Below are positions 5,725 through 14,443 of a stretch of DNA of 25,158 nucleotides, piece by piece. Where the stretch lies: IMG/VR virus record IMGVR_UViG_3300025108_000353, positions 1 to 25,158 of that record; one strand, given 5' to 3'. The notes under the pieces were generated by a model. It searched no databases and was not told where the DNA came from. It saw only the letters and a list, made by a program, of their open reading frames with translations. Each line of letters starts with the position of its first letter. The stretch's first letter is position 1. The position numbers and the translations under genes were made by a program. The DNA is from a virus.

Positions 5725-8231
5725 TGAGTTTAGGAGCTAACAAACAAGCATTAATGGGTGCTGCTGGTGCATCTGGTGGTTCTGATGATTTCTATAGTTA
5801 CCAAATAGCTAATTCAGTTAGAATGAGTAAAAGTGGAGGTAGTACTTTAAAAATAACAGCGGGTACTCCTACAAGTGGCAAAACTTTTACTTATAGTTGG
5901 TGGTGGAAAAGATATAGTGTTACAGATACTGCCACGAATAGTACTAATGTTTTTACTGCTGGAACAGGTGGTGCTACTTATGTATTTTTCACATTTACTA
6001 ATGGCTCTACAATGCAAGCTAATTTTAATTTTACAGGTGGTAATTTTGGAGATAATCGTATAGAAACAGATATGTTGTTTAGAGATACATCAGCATGGTA
6101 TCATTGTGTTTTAAGATTTGACAGTACTCAATCAACAGCTTCAAATAGAGTTCGTTTATATGTAAATGGAGTAGAACCAACATATGCTGATGCTTCTGTT
6201 CAAACTGCTATAGCACAAGATGGAACTTACTCTTTTATGAATCAAAGTGGAGTAGTACAGTCTTGGGGTGGTCTTTCTGGTGTAGGTACGGGTTCTGAAG
6301 GTGTTGATGTTCAACTAGCAGACGTAATACTTTGTGATGGACAAAGTTATGCTCCAACTGAGTTCGGAGAAACGAAAAATGGAGTTTGGATTCCTAAAGA
6401 TCCAAGTGGATTAACTTTTGGTAACAATGGTTATTATCTCAAATTTACAAACAGTAGTGATTTCGGAGAAGATTTTTCTGGAAATAATAATGACTTAACG
6501 GCTGCAAATTTAGCAACACACGATCAAATGCTAGATACTCCAACCTTTGGTAGTTCTAATGGTGGTAATTATTGTACTATGAATCCTTTAAATAGTGGAA
6601 GTAATAATACATTTAGTGAAGGCAATCTTAAAGTAGTCAGTACTGGTGGTGGTTGTACTGCTCTTGGAACTATGTCTTTAGTAACTGGTCATAAATGGTA
6701 TTTTGAAGGAAAGTGTACGGGTTCTGGTAATAATTGGATAGGTATTATAGAAGAAAATGGTTATACAAATAGTGCTAATACAAATTCTTCTATAGCTGGT
6801 AGTGCAAGTTTTAATACATATCTATATGCACATAATGGTTCAATTTATTATGGTTCTAGTTCAACAGCTACAGGTGCAACTTTTTCAACAGATGATATAA
6901 TAGGTGTGTTAGTAGATTTAGAGTCTGCTACTAATACTATACAGTTTTATAAAAATGGTGCTGCACAAGGAAGTGCATTTAATTTAACTGGTACAGGCAT
7001 TAATTATACACCTATGTCTGATAGAGGTAGTAGTACTGGTAATGGTTTCTGGTTTAATTTTGGACAAGAAGGTACTTTTGGTACAGGTTCAGGTGGTGGA
7101 AATAGTGATGTTAATGGCTATGGCAGTTTTTATTATAATGATGGTGCTTCTGCTAAAGCAATATGTACAGGTAACCTTCCAATAGCAGATGCAATAAATC
7201 CTAGTGAAACTGATGACAATTATCCACAGAAATTGTTTGGTGCTAAAACATATACAGGTAATGGTAGTACAAATAATATAACTGGACTTGGTTTTCAACC
7301 TGATCTTACATGGATAAAAATAAGAAACACAGCTTCAAATGGTCCATTAGTAGATTCAAGCAGAGGTACAAATAAAATAATGTTTTCTCAAAATGATGAT
7401 TCTGAAGTAACAAGTGCAAACTTAACATCATTTGATAGTGATGGTTTTTCTTTAGCAGGAGGATTGGCTTCTTATGATGCTAATTTTAATGGCAATAGTA
7501 ATACTTATGCTTCGTGGTCGTGGCGTGCCAATGGGGGAACAACTAGCACAAATTCTACAGGTTCAATAAGTGTAACACAACAAGTTGATCCTAGTGGTGC
7601 ATTTTCTATTTCTACTTATAGTGGTGCAGGTGGAACTAAAACTATAGGACATGGATTAAGTGCTGCTCCAACTTTTGTTGTGGTTAAACAACGTAATGGT
7701 GCTAATAATTGGACAGTATATGCTAAAGGTGCAGGTAATGAAAAATATGCTTATATGGATAACGCTAATGCTTTTGGAGATTCCACTATATGGGCAGACA
7801 CAACTCCATCAAGCAGTCTTGTGTATCTAGGTGATGCTAATAATGTAAATCATAGTGGTAGAACTTATCTTGCTTATTGTTTTGCAGATATAGAAGGTTA
7901 TTGTAAATCAGGATCATACGTTGGCAATGGTAATGCAGATGGTTCATTTGTTTATACAGGATTCAGACCTGCATGGATTATGTGTAAAAGAGAAGATAGT
8001 TCAAGTTTTGGTAATTGGAGAATAATGGATAATGCTAGAGATCCAGATAATGTAGCAGATAAATCATTACTAGCTAATGATCATGGAGCAGAAGAAAGTG
8101 GTTCAAGTGATTATGTAGACCTGTTAAGCAATGGTTTTAAATTAAGAAATTCACAAAATTGGAACTCTAGTGGAACTTATATATACTTAGCAATGGCACA
8201 TAATCCATTTAAATACGCAGTAGCTCGGTGA
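5724..8231 (+). CDS. large tail adhesin: LamG-like, SPRY-like and C-terminal beta domains
   Basis: An 835-residue protein, the largest of the fibre cassette. Residues about 30-215 resemble a LamG/concanavalin-like sandwich (FTYSWWWKRY, AWYHCVLRFDST, NRVRLYVNG). Residues about 298-455 resemble a SPRY domain (HKWYFEGKCTGSGNNWIGI, DDIIGVLVDLESATNTIQF, YKNG). Residues about 505-835 form a C-terminal beta region with a doubled theme, GLGFQPDLTWIKIRN and TGFRPAWIMCKRED, separated by HGLSAAPTFVVVKQRNG; I associate this with a domain of unknown function in marine-phage fibres. The ATG overlaps the previous stop by one base. The multiple lectin-like folds suggest a glycan-binding receptor protein. No hydrolase motif is seen. 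Confidence 0.7.
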   Translation: MSLGANKQALMGAAGASGGSDDFYSYQIANSVRMSKSGGSTLKITAGTPTSGKTFTYSWWWKRYSVTDTATNSTNVFTAGTGGATYVFFTFTNGSTMQANFNFTGGNFGDNRIETDMLFRDTSAWYHCVLRFDSTQSTASNRVRLYVNGVEPTYADASVQTAIAQDGTYSFMNQSGVVQSWGGLSGVGTGSEGVDVQLADVILCDGQSYAPTEFGETKNGVWIPKDPSGLTFGNNGYYLKFTNSSDFGEDFSGNNNDLTAANLATHDQMLDTPTFGSSNGGNYCTMNPLNSGSNNTFSEGNLKVVSTGGGCTALGTMSLVTGHKWYFEGKCTGSGNNWIGIIEENGYTNSANTNSSIAGSASFNTYLYAHNGSIYYGSSSTATGATFSTDDIIGVLVDLESATNTIQFYKNGAAQGSAFNLTGTGINYTPMSDRGSSTGNGFWFNFGQEGTFGTGSGGGNSDVNGYGSFYYNDGASAKAICTGNLPIADAINPSETDDNYPQKLFGAKTYTGNGSTNNITGLGFQPDLTWIKIRNTASNGPLVDSSRGTNKIMFSQNDDSEVTSANLTSFDSDGFSLAGGLASYDANFNGNSNTYASWSWRANGGTTSTNSTGSISVTQQVDPSGAFSISTYSGAGGTKTIGHGLSAAPTFVVVKQRNGANNWTVYAKGAGNEKYAYMDNANAFGDSTIWADTTPSSSLVYLGDANNVNHSGRTYLAYCFADIEGYCKSGSYVGNGNADGSFVYTGFRPAWIMCKREDSSSFGNWRIMDNARDPDNVADKSLLANDHGAEESGSSDYVDLLSNGFKLRNSQNWNSSGTYIYLAMAHNPFKYAVAR

Positions 8232-8250
8232 TTAACAAAGGAGAAGAATA

Positions 8251-8895
8251 ATGTGGGCATTAGTAGACGATTCAAATAAAGTAACAAATGTTTATGGAGA
8301 GTTTCCTTCGAGAATTACCATAAACAATAGGAATTACGATAAAGCAGAATTAAATGCTATGTCTGATTCTGAAAAATTAGCAATAAAAATATATCCTGTT
8401 ACAGCAGCAGCAGAATTAAATAATAAATATTATATTTCTAATAACCCTACTTATGCTGTTGATGGGAATAAAGTAGTTGAAACAATAACAAAAGCAGCCG
8501 ATAGAAAACTAGATGATGAAGATGCTAAAGATGAAGATGGCAATCAACTTTTAAATGAAGATGGTTCTAAAACTATTAATTATGGATTAAAAACTTTAGC
8601 AAAAAACAAAGCAACTACACAAGCTAATGGATTGTTACAAGGGTTTGATTGGTTAATACAACGCAAAGTTACTGCTGATACGGCAATTCCTTCAGATGTG
8701 GTTACATATATGGCAGCAATAAGAACCGACCATAAGGCAATATGTGATGCTATTGATGGTGCTAGTGATATGAACGCTTTTATTGCATTGCATACTGATA
8801 CCTATAAAGAAGTAGATGGTAAGCAAGTTGTAGATGTTGTTGCAAGAGTAAATCGTTGGACTACAGATGCAAATGTAAAAAGTTATAGGAGATAA
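8251..8895 (+). CDS. putative tail-fibre accessory or assembly protein
   Basis: A 214-residue protein right after the large adhesin. The N-terminal 50 residues (MWALVDDSNKVTNVYGEFP, ending KLAIKIYPV) resemble the N-terminal domain of small proteins that follow fibre genes in many marine phages. A central segment (residues about 85-115) is acidic and helical, and the C-terminal 100 residues are helical with FDWLIQRKV and VNRWTTDANVKS. A strong AAGGAG precedes the ATG by 8 bases. The position immediately downstream of a fibre gene is typical of fibre chaperones such as T4 gp38 or the Tfa proteins, though I see no sequence match to either. It may instead be a minor virion protein. Confidence 0.5.
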   Translation: MWALVDDSNKVTNVYGEFPSRITINNRNYDKAELNAMSDSEKLAIKIYPVTAAAELNNKYYISNNPTYAVDGNKVVETITKAADRKLDDEDAKDEDGNQLLNEDGSKTINYGLKTLAKNKATTQANGLLQGFDWLIQRKVTADTAIPSDVVTYMAAIRTDHKAICDAIDGASDMNAFIALHTDTYKEVDGKQVVDVVARVNRWTTDANVKSYRR

Positions 8896-8898
8896 GTA

Positions 8899-9015
8899 AT
8901 GGCTTGGTTTAAAAAGCTATTTGAAAAAGTATTTGGAGCGCGATGTCAGTGTGCTCCTACGGTGGCTCCTAAACGCAAAAGAGGTCGCCCTAGAAAAATT
9001 AATGTAGGGAGTTAA
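8899..9015 (+). CDS. 38-residue microprotein with amphipathic helix and AT-hook-like tail
   Basis: An ATG with AGGAG 7 bases upstream (8887-8891) opens a 38-codon frame ending in TAA at 9013-9015, filling exactly the gap between two larger genes. The N-terminus MAWFKKLFEKVFGA would form an amphipathic helix with Trp3, Phe4, Leu7, Phe8, Val11 and Phe12 on one face. A Cys-x-Cys pair follows at residues 16 and 18. The C-terminus PKRKRGRPRKINVG contains the RGRP core of AT-hook DNA-binding motifs. I recall similar small genes in other marine phages but no function. Membrane contact, DNA contact or virion packaging are all possible. Confidence 0.7.
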   Translation: MAWFKKLFEKVFGARCQCAPTVAPKRKRGRPRKINVGS

Positions 9016-9017
9016 CA

Positions 9018-11291
9018 GTGCCTTTAGCGCGTATAGTATTTAAGCCAGGCGTTAATCGAGAAACTACTTCGTATGGTAGTGAAAACGGTTGGTATGATTC
9101 TGATCTTATTCGATTTCGTAAAGGTCGCCCAGAGAAAATGGGCGGATGGTCTCGTTTAAGCAGTACAGCTTTTCAAGGAACAGGCCGTTCTTTGCATGTA
9201 TGGGCAGCATTAGATAACTCTCAATTTATGGGTTTAGGTACTGAGTTTAAATTTTATATAGAACAAGGTGGTGGTTATAATGATATTACTCCTGTTCGTA
9301 AAACCGTAACATTAGGAACTAATCCTTTTTTAAGTACAGCAGGAAATGGTATTATTACAGTTACAGATGCCGGACATGGTGCGGTGGTTAATGATTTTGT
9401 AACTTTTAGTGGAGCAACAGCTTTTGATGGTTTAACAACATCAGATTTAAATAAAGAACAACAAATTACCCAGGTTATAGATGCGAACACTTATAAAGTA
9501 GACACAGGCGGAACAGCAAGTAGTGGTTCTACAAATGGTGGTGGTTCTTCTGTTACTGCGGAATATCAGATTAATACCGGTCTAAATACTGTGGTGTCAG
9601 GAACAGGATTTGGAGCAGGGTTTTGGGGCGGAGTTGTTTCTAGTTATTCGGCTACTACTTTAGCCTCTGGTATTTCTGATTCTGCTACTTCTATTCCTTT
9701 AACAAGTGCTACAGATTTTGAAGAAGCTTCTACTACACTTAATGGCGATATTACAGTTTTTAGTTCTTCAATTGTTTTAACAAGTGCCACAAGTTTTCCT
9801 GATAAAGGCACTATAAAAATAAACAGTGAGTATATTCGTTATGGTACAAAAAATTCTAACACTTTATCTGATTTAACAAGAAACTCTGATGGTTCTAGTA
9901 TAGCAGGGCATACAAGTGGAGATACGGTTACTTTTGTAGGTCTTATTAATATAGAAGATGAATTAATTTTATATACTGGAAAGACAGGAAACACACTAGA
10001 TGCAGGAGTTGTAAGAAGTGCAAGAGGAACAAGTAATGTTTCTCATAGCGGTGGTGTAGTTGTAAAAGAAGCTAATGATTTTGTAGGATGGGGAAGTCCT
10101 GCAACTACGACAGCCTCTACAGGTCAAAATATTAGATTGTGGTCACAAGACAATTGGGGTGAAGATTTAGCTTTTAGTGTGTACGATGGTACACCTTATT
10201 ATTGGGATAAGACATTAGGATTAACTGCTCGTGCTACAGATTTAGCATCCCAATCTGGTGCGTCAGATTGTCCTACTATAACACGACGTATAATGGTTTC
10301 CGGTGCGGACAGACATTTAATAGCTTTTGCTTGTAATGCTCAAAACGAAACTAATCAAGATTTATTACTGGTACGATGGTCTTCTCAAGAAGCACCATTT
10401 GATTGGACACCAACGGCTACTAATACCTCGGGTGCACAACGTATATCTTCTGGTTCTGAAATTATATCGGCACAAAAAACCAGACAAGAAATATTAATTT
10501 GGACAGATGCAAACTTACACGCTATGCGATTTGTAGGACCGCCTTTAACATTTGGTTTTACATTACTAGCAAGTAATGTATCTATAGTAGGTCCTAATGC
10601 GGTTACTACTGTAGGCGATCGTGTGTTCTGGATGGACAGAGAAAACTTCTATGCTTACACAGGCCGAATAGAAATAATACCGTGCACAGTATTACGTTAT
10701 GTGTTTGATGATATTAATCTTAATCAAAGCTTTAAGTTTTTTGCAGCTTCTAATCGTATGTTTGACGAAGTGTTTTGGTTTTATGTATCTTCAGGATCTA
10801 CAGAAATAGATCGTTACGCTAAATATAATTATACAGAAGGCACCTGGGATATAGGAAGTATGGTGCGTACTGCTTGGGTAGATTACAGTATTCATGATAA
10901 TCCAAGAGCAGCAGGATCTGCGGGTGGTAATGAATATATTTATATTCAAGAAACCGGAACAGATGCCGATGGAGAAGCAATGAATTCCTATATTCAATCT
11001 GCTGATTTTGATTTAGGTGATGGCAATGAGTTTATGTTTATTAACAGACTTATCCCTGACGTAGATTTAACAGGAACAGGAGCTACAGTAGATTATGTTG
11101 TTAAAACTCGTAATTTTCCTGGAAGTTCGTTATCCACAAATTCAACTAATGCTGTTACATCTTCAACAGATCAAAACTTTGTACGAGCCCGTTCACGTCA
11201 AGCAGTTATTCGTGTACAAAGCACAACAACCGATGTAGCATGGACACTAGGTGACTTACGATTAGACATACGACCAGATGGGAGACGCTAA
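9018..11291 (+). CDS. putative tail hub/nozzle or P22 gp10-like stabilisation protein
   Basis: A 757-residue protein starting at GTG (9018), with AGGGAG at 9006-9011. The N-terminus (MPLARIVFKPGVNRETTSYG, then WYDSDLIRFRKGRPEKMGGW) is the hallmark start of a large marine-podovirus tail protein family that I associate with P22 gp10-type stabilisation or tail-nozzle proteins. Residues 102-180 hold the GHG/FDG module also found in the 1219 gene. Residues about 205-350 hold repeated strand themes (ATSIPLTSATDFEE, SIVLTSATSFPDKGTIKINS). Residues about 360-757 have regular WS-, WTD- and FWMDRENFYAY blocks suggesting a beta-propeller. It would close the tail tube. No better start is seen. Confidence 0.6.
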   Translation: MPLARIVFKPGVNRETTSYGSENGWYDSDLIRFRKGRPEKMGGWSRLSSTAFQGTGRSLHVWAALDNSQFMGLGTEFKFYIEQGGGYNDITPVRKTVTLGTNPFLSTAGNGIITVTDAGHGAVVNDFVTFSGATAFDGLTTSDLNKEQQITQVIDANTYKVDTGGTASSGSTNGGGSSVTAEYQINTGLNTVVSGTGFGAGFWGGVVSSYSATTLASGISDSATSIPLTSATDFEEASTTLNGDITVFSSSIVLTSATSFPDKGTIKINSEYIRYGTKNSNTLSDLTRNSDGSSIAGHTSGDTVTFVGLINIEDELILYTGKTGNTLDAGVVRSARGTSNVSHSGGVVVKEANDFVGWGSPATTTASTGQNIRLWSQDNWGEDLAFSVYDGTPYYWDKTLGLTARATDLASQSGASDCPTITRRIMVSGADRHLIAFACNAQNETNQDLLLVRWSSQEAPFDWTPTATNTSGAQRISSGSEIISAQKTRQEILIWTDANLHAMRFVGPPLTFGFTLLASNVSIVGPNAVTTVGDRVFWMDRENFYAYTGRIEIIPCTVLRYVFDDINLNQSFKFFAASNRMFDEVFWFYVSSGSTEIDRYAKYNYTEGTWDIGSMVRTAWVDYSIHDNPRAAGSAGGNEYIYIQETGTDADGEAMNSYIQSADFDLGDGNEFMFINRLIPDVDLTGTGATVDYVVKTRNFPGSSLSTNSTNAVTSSTDQNFVRARSRQAVIRVQSTTTDVAWTLGDLRLDIRPDGRR
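9321..9557 (+). repeat. beta module, copy 2 (shared with the gene at 1219)
   Basis: Residues 102-180 of the tail protein at 9018. It runs NPF, IITVTDAGHG, DFVTFSGATAFDGLT, TYKVDTGGTASSG, GGGSS in the same order as residues 78-160 of the 1219 gene product. This copy has the classical form seen in marine-phage tail proteins; the 1219 copy has a longer Thr/Gly end. Confidence 0.65.
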
Positions 11292-11788
11292 TGCCTTTTA
11301 AATCAAAGAAACAAGAAACGTATTTAAAGATTAATGAGCCTAAAGTTTATAAGAAATGGAAAAGAGATTATAAGAACGGTGGAGTAAATCTTCAAATTCC
11401 AGGAGTAAATCTTAACATGACAGAAAGCGATGTTACAGCTACCGTGCAAGATGGTTCTACATGGGCACAAATAAAAAAACCTTTTAGTCAAAAAGGCGAT
11501 GCGTCTATTTTAATAGAACAAGAACTAAATGTTACTGACGACGGACGCGTTTCCTTAAAAGCTTGGGACAGAGAAGGTACTGGCGGAGCCGGAGCAGAAG
11601 TAACCTTTCAAAATGAAAATTTAAGTGTAACTGGTGGTAGAAGTAATAAAGAAAATTATGTAGGCGTTGAAGGACGTATTCCATTTAACGAAGGCGGTAT
11701 GGCAGGATGTCCTATGGACGGAGCAATAATGAAAGGTGGCACAAAAATTAAACCTGATCGTTATAAACACGGAAAGAAGGAAGTATAA
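11291..11788 (+). CDS. conserved small virion or assembly protein, MPFKSKKQ family
   Basis: A 165-residue protein. The N-terminus MPFKSKKQETYLKINEPKVY with KKWKRDY resembles a short basic helical domain found in many phage proteins of otherwise varied sequence. Residues 35-130 are beta-rich with no recognised fold. The C-terminus carries NEGGMAGCPMDGAIMKGGTK, a Gly/Met-rich tail of the type repeated in the neighbouring large structural proteins. The ATG overlaps the previous stop, and the stop overlaps the next ATG, by one base each. Function unknown. Confidence 0.55.
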   Translation: MPFKSKKQETYLKINEPKVYKKWKRDYKNGGVNLQIPGVNLNMTESDVTATVQDGSTWAQIKKPFSQKGDASILIEQELNVTDDGRVSLKAWDREGTGGAGAEVTFQNENLSVTGGRSNKENYVGVEGRIPFNEGGMAGCPMDGAIMKGGTKIKPDRYKHGKKEV

Positions 11789-11955
11789 TGGCACGATTAT
11801 TAAACAGTAGTTTTGCGGATGCACCGGAGCCTTATGACTCTATTGCGTGGCAAAGAATATTAAGAGATATTGAAATGGCCTTAACTTCTAAGGAAATGCC
11901 TGAAGTTATAGAAGGACAAGATGATTCCCGTTCAGTAGTTTGGTTTATGGAATAA
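11788..11955 (+). CDS. 55-residue conserved small phage protein
   Basis: This frame begins at ATG 11788, overlapping the previous stop by one base (TAATG), with AAGGAAG just upstream, and ends with TAA at 11953-11955, one base before the next gene. The product starts MARLLNSSFADAPEPYD, then has SIAWQRILRDIEMAL and an acidic segment, ending WFME. It is acidic, with a central helix. The layout leaves little doubt that it is a gene; I recognise the start pattern from other marine phages but know no function. Confidence 0.75.
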   Translation: MARLLNSSFADAPEPYDSIAWQRILRDIEMALTSKEMPEVIEGQDDSRSVVWFME

Positions 11956-11956
11956 A

Positions 11957-12277
11957 ATGGCAAATGCGTTTAAAAATATCGTTACAATACCTTCTGGCAC
12001 GTCAGATACCATAATATATACATGCCCAACAGCAACTCAGGCTATTGTAAAAGTTATAAATGTGTATAATAGTCATAGTGGGAGTGTTGTTGTTTTGAGA
12101 AAAATAACAGATACTTCGGCTTCGAAGACAGCTATTATAGATACACAAACATTAGCTGCTTCGGCAACCTCGTCCCTCACAGGTCCTTTTGTGTTAGAGG
12201 AAAGTGATACGCTTCTAGTAAATTGTGCAACCGGAAACGTTATAAATGTTTTCGCAAGTGTTTTGGAGGTATCATAA
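11957..12277 (+). CDS. small beta-sandwich structural protein
   Basis: A 106-residue protein with alternating strands: FKNIVTIPSGTSDTIIYTCP, TQAIVKVINVYNSHSGSVVV, SSLTGPFVLEESDTLLVN and NVINVFASVLEVS. It has no signal peptide and no charged active-site pattern. Small proteins of this shape are common in marine-phage tail regions, where they may be decoration or tail-collar proteins. It lies one base after the 55-residue gene, and its TAA touches the ATG of the next gene. Confidence 0.55.
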   Translation: MANAFKNIVTIPSGTSDTIIYTCPTATQAIVKVINVYNSHSGSVVVLRKITDTSASKTAIIDTQTLAASATSSLTGPFVLEESDTLLVNCATGNVINVFASVLEVS

Positions 12278-14443
12278 ATGCAGACTCAAACACCTAAATA
12301 CCAAGGAGAGCCATCTATTCAAGCTCTTGCCAGTGGGTTAGGAACTTTAGGACGGTACGGCGATGAATATATGGTTCACGCTGCTCACGGAGAAACCGTA
12401 GTTCCTGCGGAAATATTAGAAGCTAATCCTGAATTAAAAAATCAATTATTCCAACAAATGCGTTTAATGGGTATTAAAAACCCTAATCGTTATGTTGTAG
12501 GAAATTCTTTAAATTCTATTAACCCTTTAACAGGGCAACCAGAGTTTTTCTTTAAAAAAATATTTAGAGCTATTAAAAGAGTTGTAAAAAAGATAGCACC
12601 AATTGTTGTTCCTATAATAGGTAACATGATAGCACCAGGAATTGGTGGCCCCGTTGCTTCCGCTTTATATTCTAAAGCTACAGGTGGATCGTGGGGTGAT
12701 GCTCTAAAAAGCGCGGCTTTATCGTATGGCGCGTCAGCATTAGGTAGTGGTGTAAAAAGTCTTATAAATGCTCCTGCTGGTTCTGGTTTAAGTGGGTTTT
12801 TCTCTGGAGTAAAACAAGGCGCATTAGCTCCTTTTGACGCAGCAAGTAATTTATTTTCTAGTGGAGCAAACAATCCATTAGCACAAGGTATATTTGGTCC
12901 AAGAGGTATGGATTTAGCTTTTAAAAGCACAGGACAAACCTTAGGATCAAGTTTTGCACCAGGAGGAAACACATTTGAAAAGATTGCTGGTACAGTGTTT
13001 CCAAGTTATCAAACATTTGGCGGTGGACAAACTTTCCAAGGTAACCAACCTGTAACAGCAACTGAACAAAAAGCAACACAACTTTCAGGTGCCGGAACTG
13101 AACAATCACCTATTAATCAATCATTAAATCAATCTGTTACTACAAGTGGTGGTACAGATGTAAATCAAGCAAACACATTTAGTAATGTGGGCAGAGCAAC
13201 TGGAACTGGAACTGGAACTGGTACCGGAACCGGAACTGGTACCAATATTAATACGGACACCGGTGGAGGTTATCAACCTGGGCAGACCATGCAAGTAGGT
13301 GAGCAAGCACAAAAAGGAGTGTTTAGACCTGGCAGTGGTTATTCCGATGTTGCAGGAGGCAATGTAAATGTTGCTGGTGAAACGGTTGCAAGTGCAGCCG
13401 ACACAGGATCAACTTTAGGCAACGCTTACGATTGGATTAAAAGAAACCCATATTTAACAGCAGCAGCGGCAGCGGGTGGCGTGGGTCTTTATTATCTATC
13501 GCAAGAGGAAGAAGATCCAATGCCAGATAGAGAAGAATTGTTAAGAATGACAAATCCAGAAAGATTAGCTTATGAAGAATTTACACAATTAAGCGATGAA
13601 GAAAAACGCGGACAACGCGGTCATGATTTATTAAGACAGTCTGGTATTTCACCACGGTACACTCCTGAACAAATAGCTAACATTACAGGAATAGGTCTTG
13701 GAGACGCGCAAGATTTTTACAACAGAAATTATAGTACCAGTTTTGCAACAGGTGGTATAGGAACACTAAGCCAAAGCGGAACATTAGAGGAAGCAAACCA
13801 AAGAGCTTTACAAACAGGTGGAGAAGGATCTCCTTTTGTTCATAACAATCAAGCGTATAGAGCAAGTTCAGGTGGCGCACAAATGCAAGGAGCGCAAATG
13901 GAAGCTCAAGGAATGACAACTATGTCTCCTACAACGAGTGAATTAGGCACACCAACTCCTCCAACTCCTGTACAAACAGGTTTAGCTACCGTATCTGGTG
14001 GTCCAATAGGAATGATGAAACGAATAGCAGGCGGTGAAAATGTATCAGCATCTAGTAATAATGAAGGAATCATGACGGGCGGTGGAAACCCATTATTAGC
14101 ACGTATGATGGAACAACTGGCGCGAGAAGCTGATAAAAATCCACCTCGACAATTAAATATTGCCCCTGCACCTGATCAACCGCAACAACCTCCTCCTTTA
14201 ATAGCCCCTATTTATCAAGAAAATAACACAGGAAAAGCTTTAAAAGTAGTAGCAGGTATGGCTGGTGGCGGAGAAGTAGAAGGCCCTGGCACAGGAACCT
14301 CGGATAGTATTCCAGCTAACCTTTCCGACGGAGAATTTGTAATGACAGCCGAAGCCGTAAGAAATGCAGGCGGCGGAAATCGTAATCTAGGAGCAGCAAG
14401 AATGTACGATTTGATGAATAGATTTGAAAGGGGAATGGCATAA
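12278..14443 (+). CDS. large virion protein, putative internal or tape-measure-like
   Basis: A 721-residue protein with GGAGG at 12265-12269. Residues 26-47 (RYGDEYMVHAAHGETVVPAE) and the C-terminal SDSIPANLSDGEFVMTAEAV share a theme of Gly-Glu-x-Val with Pro-Ala, a motif I know from phage structural and tape-measure proteins. Residues 90-130 form a basic, hydrophobic, possibly membrane-active segment (FFKKIFRAIKRVVKKIAPIV onward). Residues 308-322 are a Thr-Gly repeat. Residues about 388-406 (NPYLTAAAAAGGVGLYYLSQ) form a second hydrophobic segment, followed by acidic residues. The mid and late regions are Gly/Gln/Thr-rich and probably flexible. It heads the group of four large late virion proteins, and membrane penetration is plausible. 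Confidence 0.5.
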   Translation: MQTQTPKYQGEPSIQALASGLGTLGRYGDEYMVHAAHGETVVPAEILEANPELKNQLFQQMRLMGIKNPNRYVVGNSLNSINPLTGQPEFFFKKIFRAIKRVVKKIAPIVVPIIGNMIAPGIGGPVASALYSKATGGSWGDALKSAALSYGASALGSGVKSLINAPAGSGLSGFFSGVKQGALAPFDAASNLFSSGANNPLAQGIFGPRGMDLAFKSTGQTLGSSFAPGGNTFEKIAGTVFPSYQTFGGGQTFQGNQPVTATEQKATQLSGAGTEQSPINQSLNQSVTTSGGTDVNQANTFSNVGRATGTGTGTGTGTGTGTNINTDTGGGYQPGQTMQVGEQAQKGVFRPGSGYSDVAGGNVNVAGETVASAADTGSTLGNAYDWIKRNPYLTAAAAAGGVGLYYLSQEEEDPMPDREELLRMTNPERLAYEEFTQLSDEEKRGQRGHDLLRQSGISPRYTPEQIANITGIGLGDAQDFYNRNYSTSFATGGIGTLSQSGTLEEANQRALQTGGEGSPFVHNNQAYRASSGGAQMQGAQMEAQGMTTMSPTTSELGTPTPPTPVQTGLATVSGGPIGMMKRIAGGENVSASSNNEGIMTGGGNPLLARMMEQLAREADKNPPRQLNIAPAPDQPQQPPPLIAPIYQENNTGKALKVVAGMAGGGEVEGPGTGTSDSIPANLSDGEFVMTAEAVRNAGGGNRNLGAARMYDLMNRFERGMA
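13199..13243 (+). repeat. hexanucleotide repeat coding for Thr-Gly
   Basis: Seven and a half copies of a six-base unit (ACT GGA, with ACC and GGT variants) encode TGTGTGTGTGTGTGT inside the 721-residue virion protein. Such short arrays change length easily by slippage but stay in frame because the unit is six bases. Confidence 0.9.

Noticed and set aside
12490-12972. Minus-strand 160-residue open frame
   Set aside because: It is antisense to the 721-residue virion protein, Pro/Ala-rich as expected from the complement of Gly/Ala codons, and has no plausible start signal.
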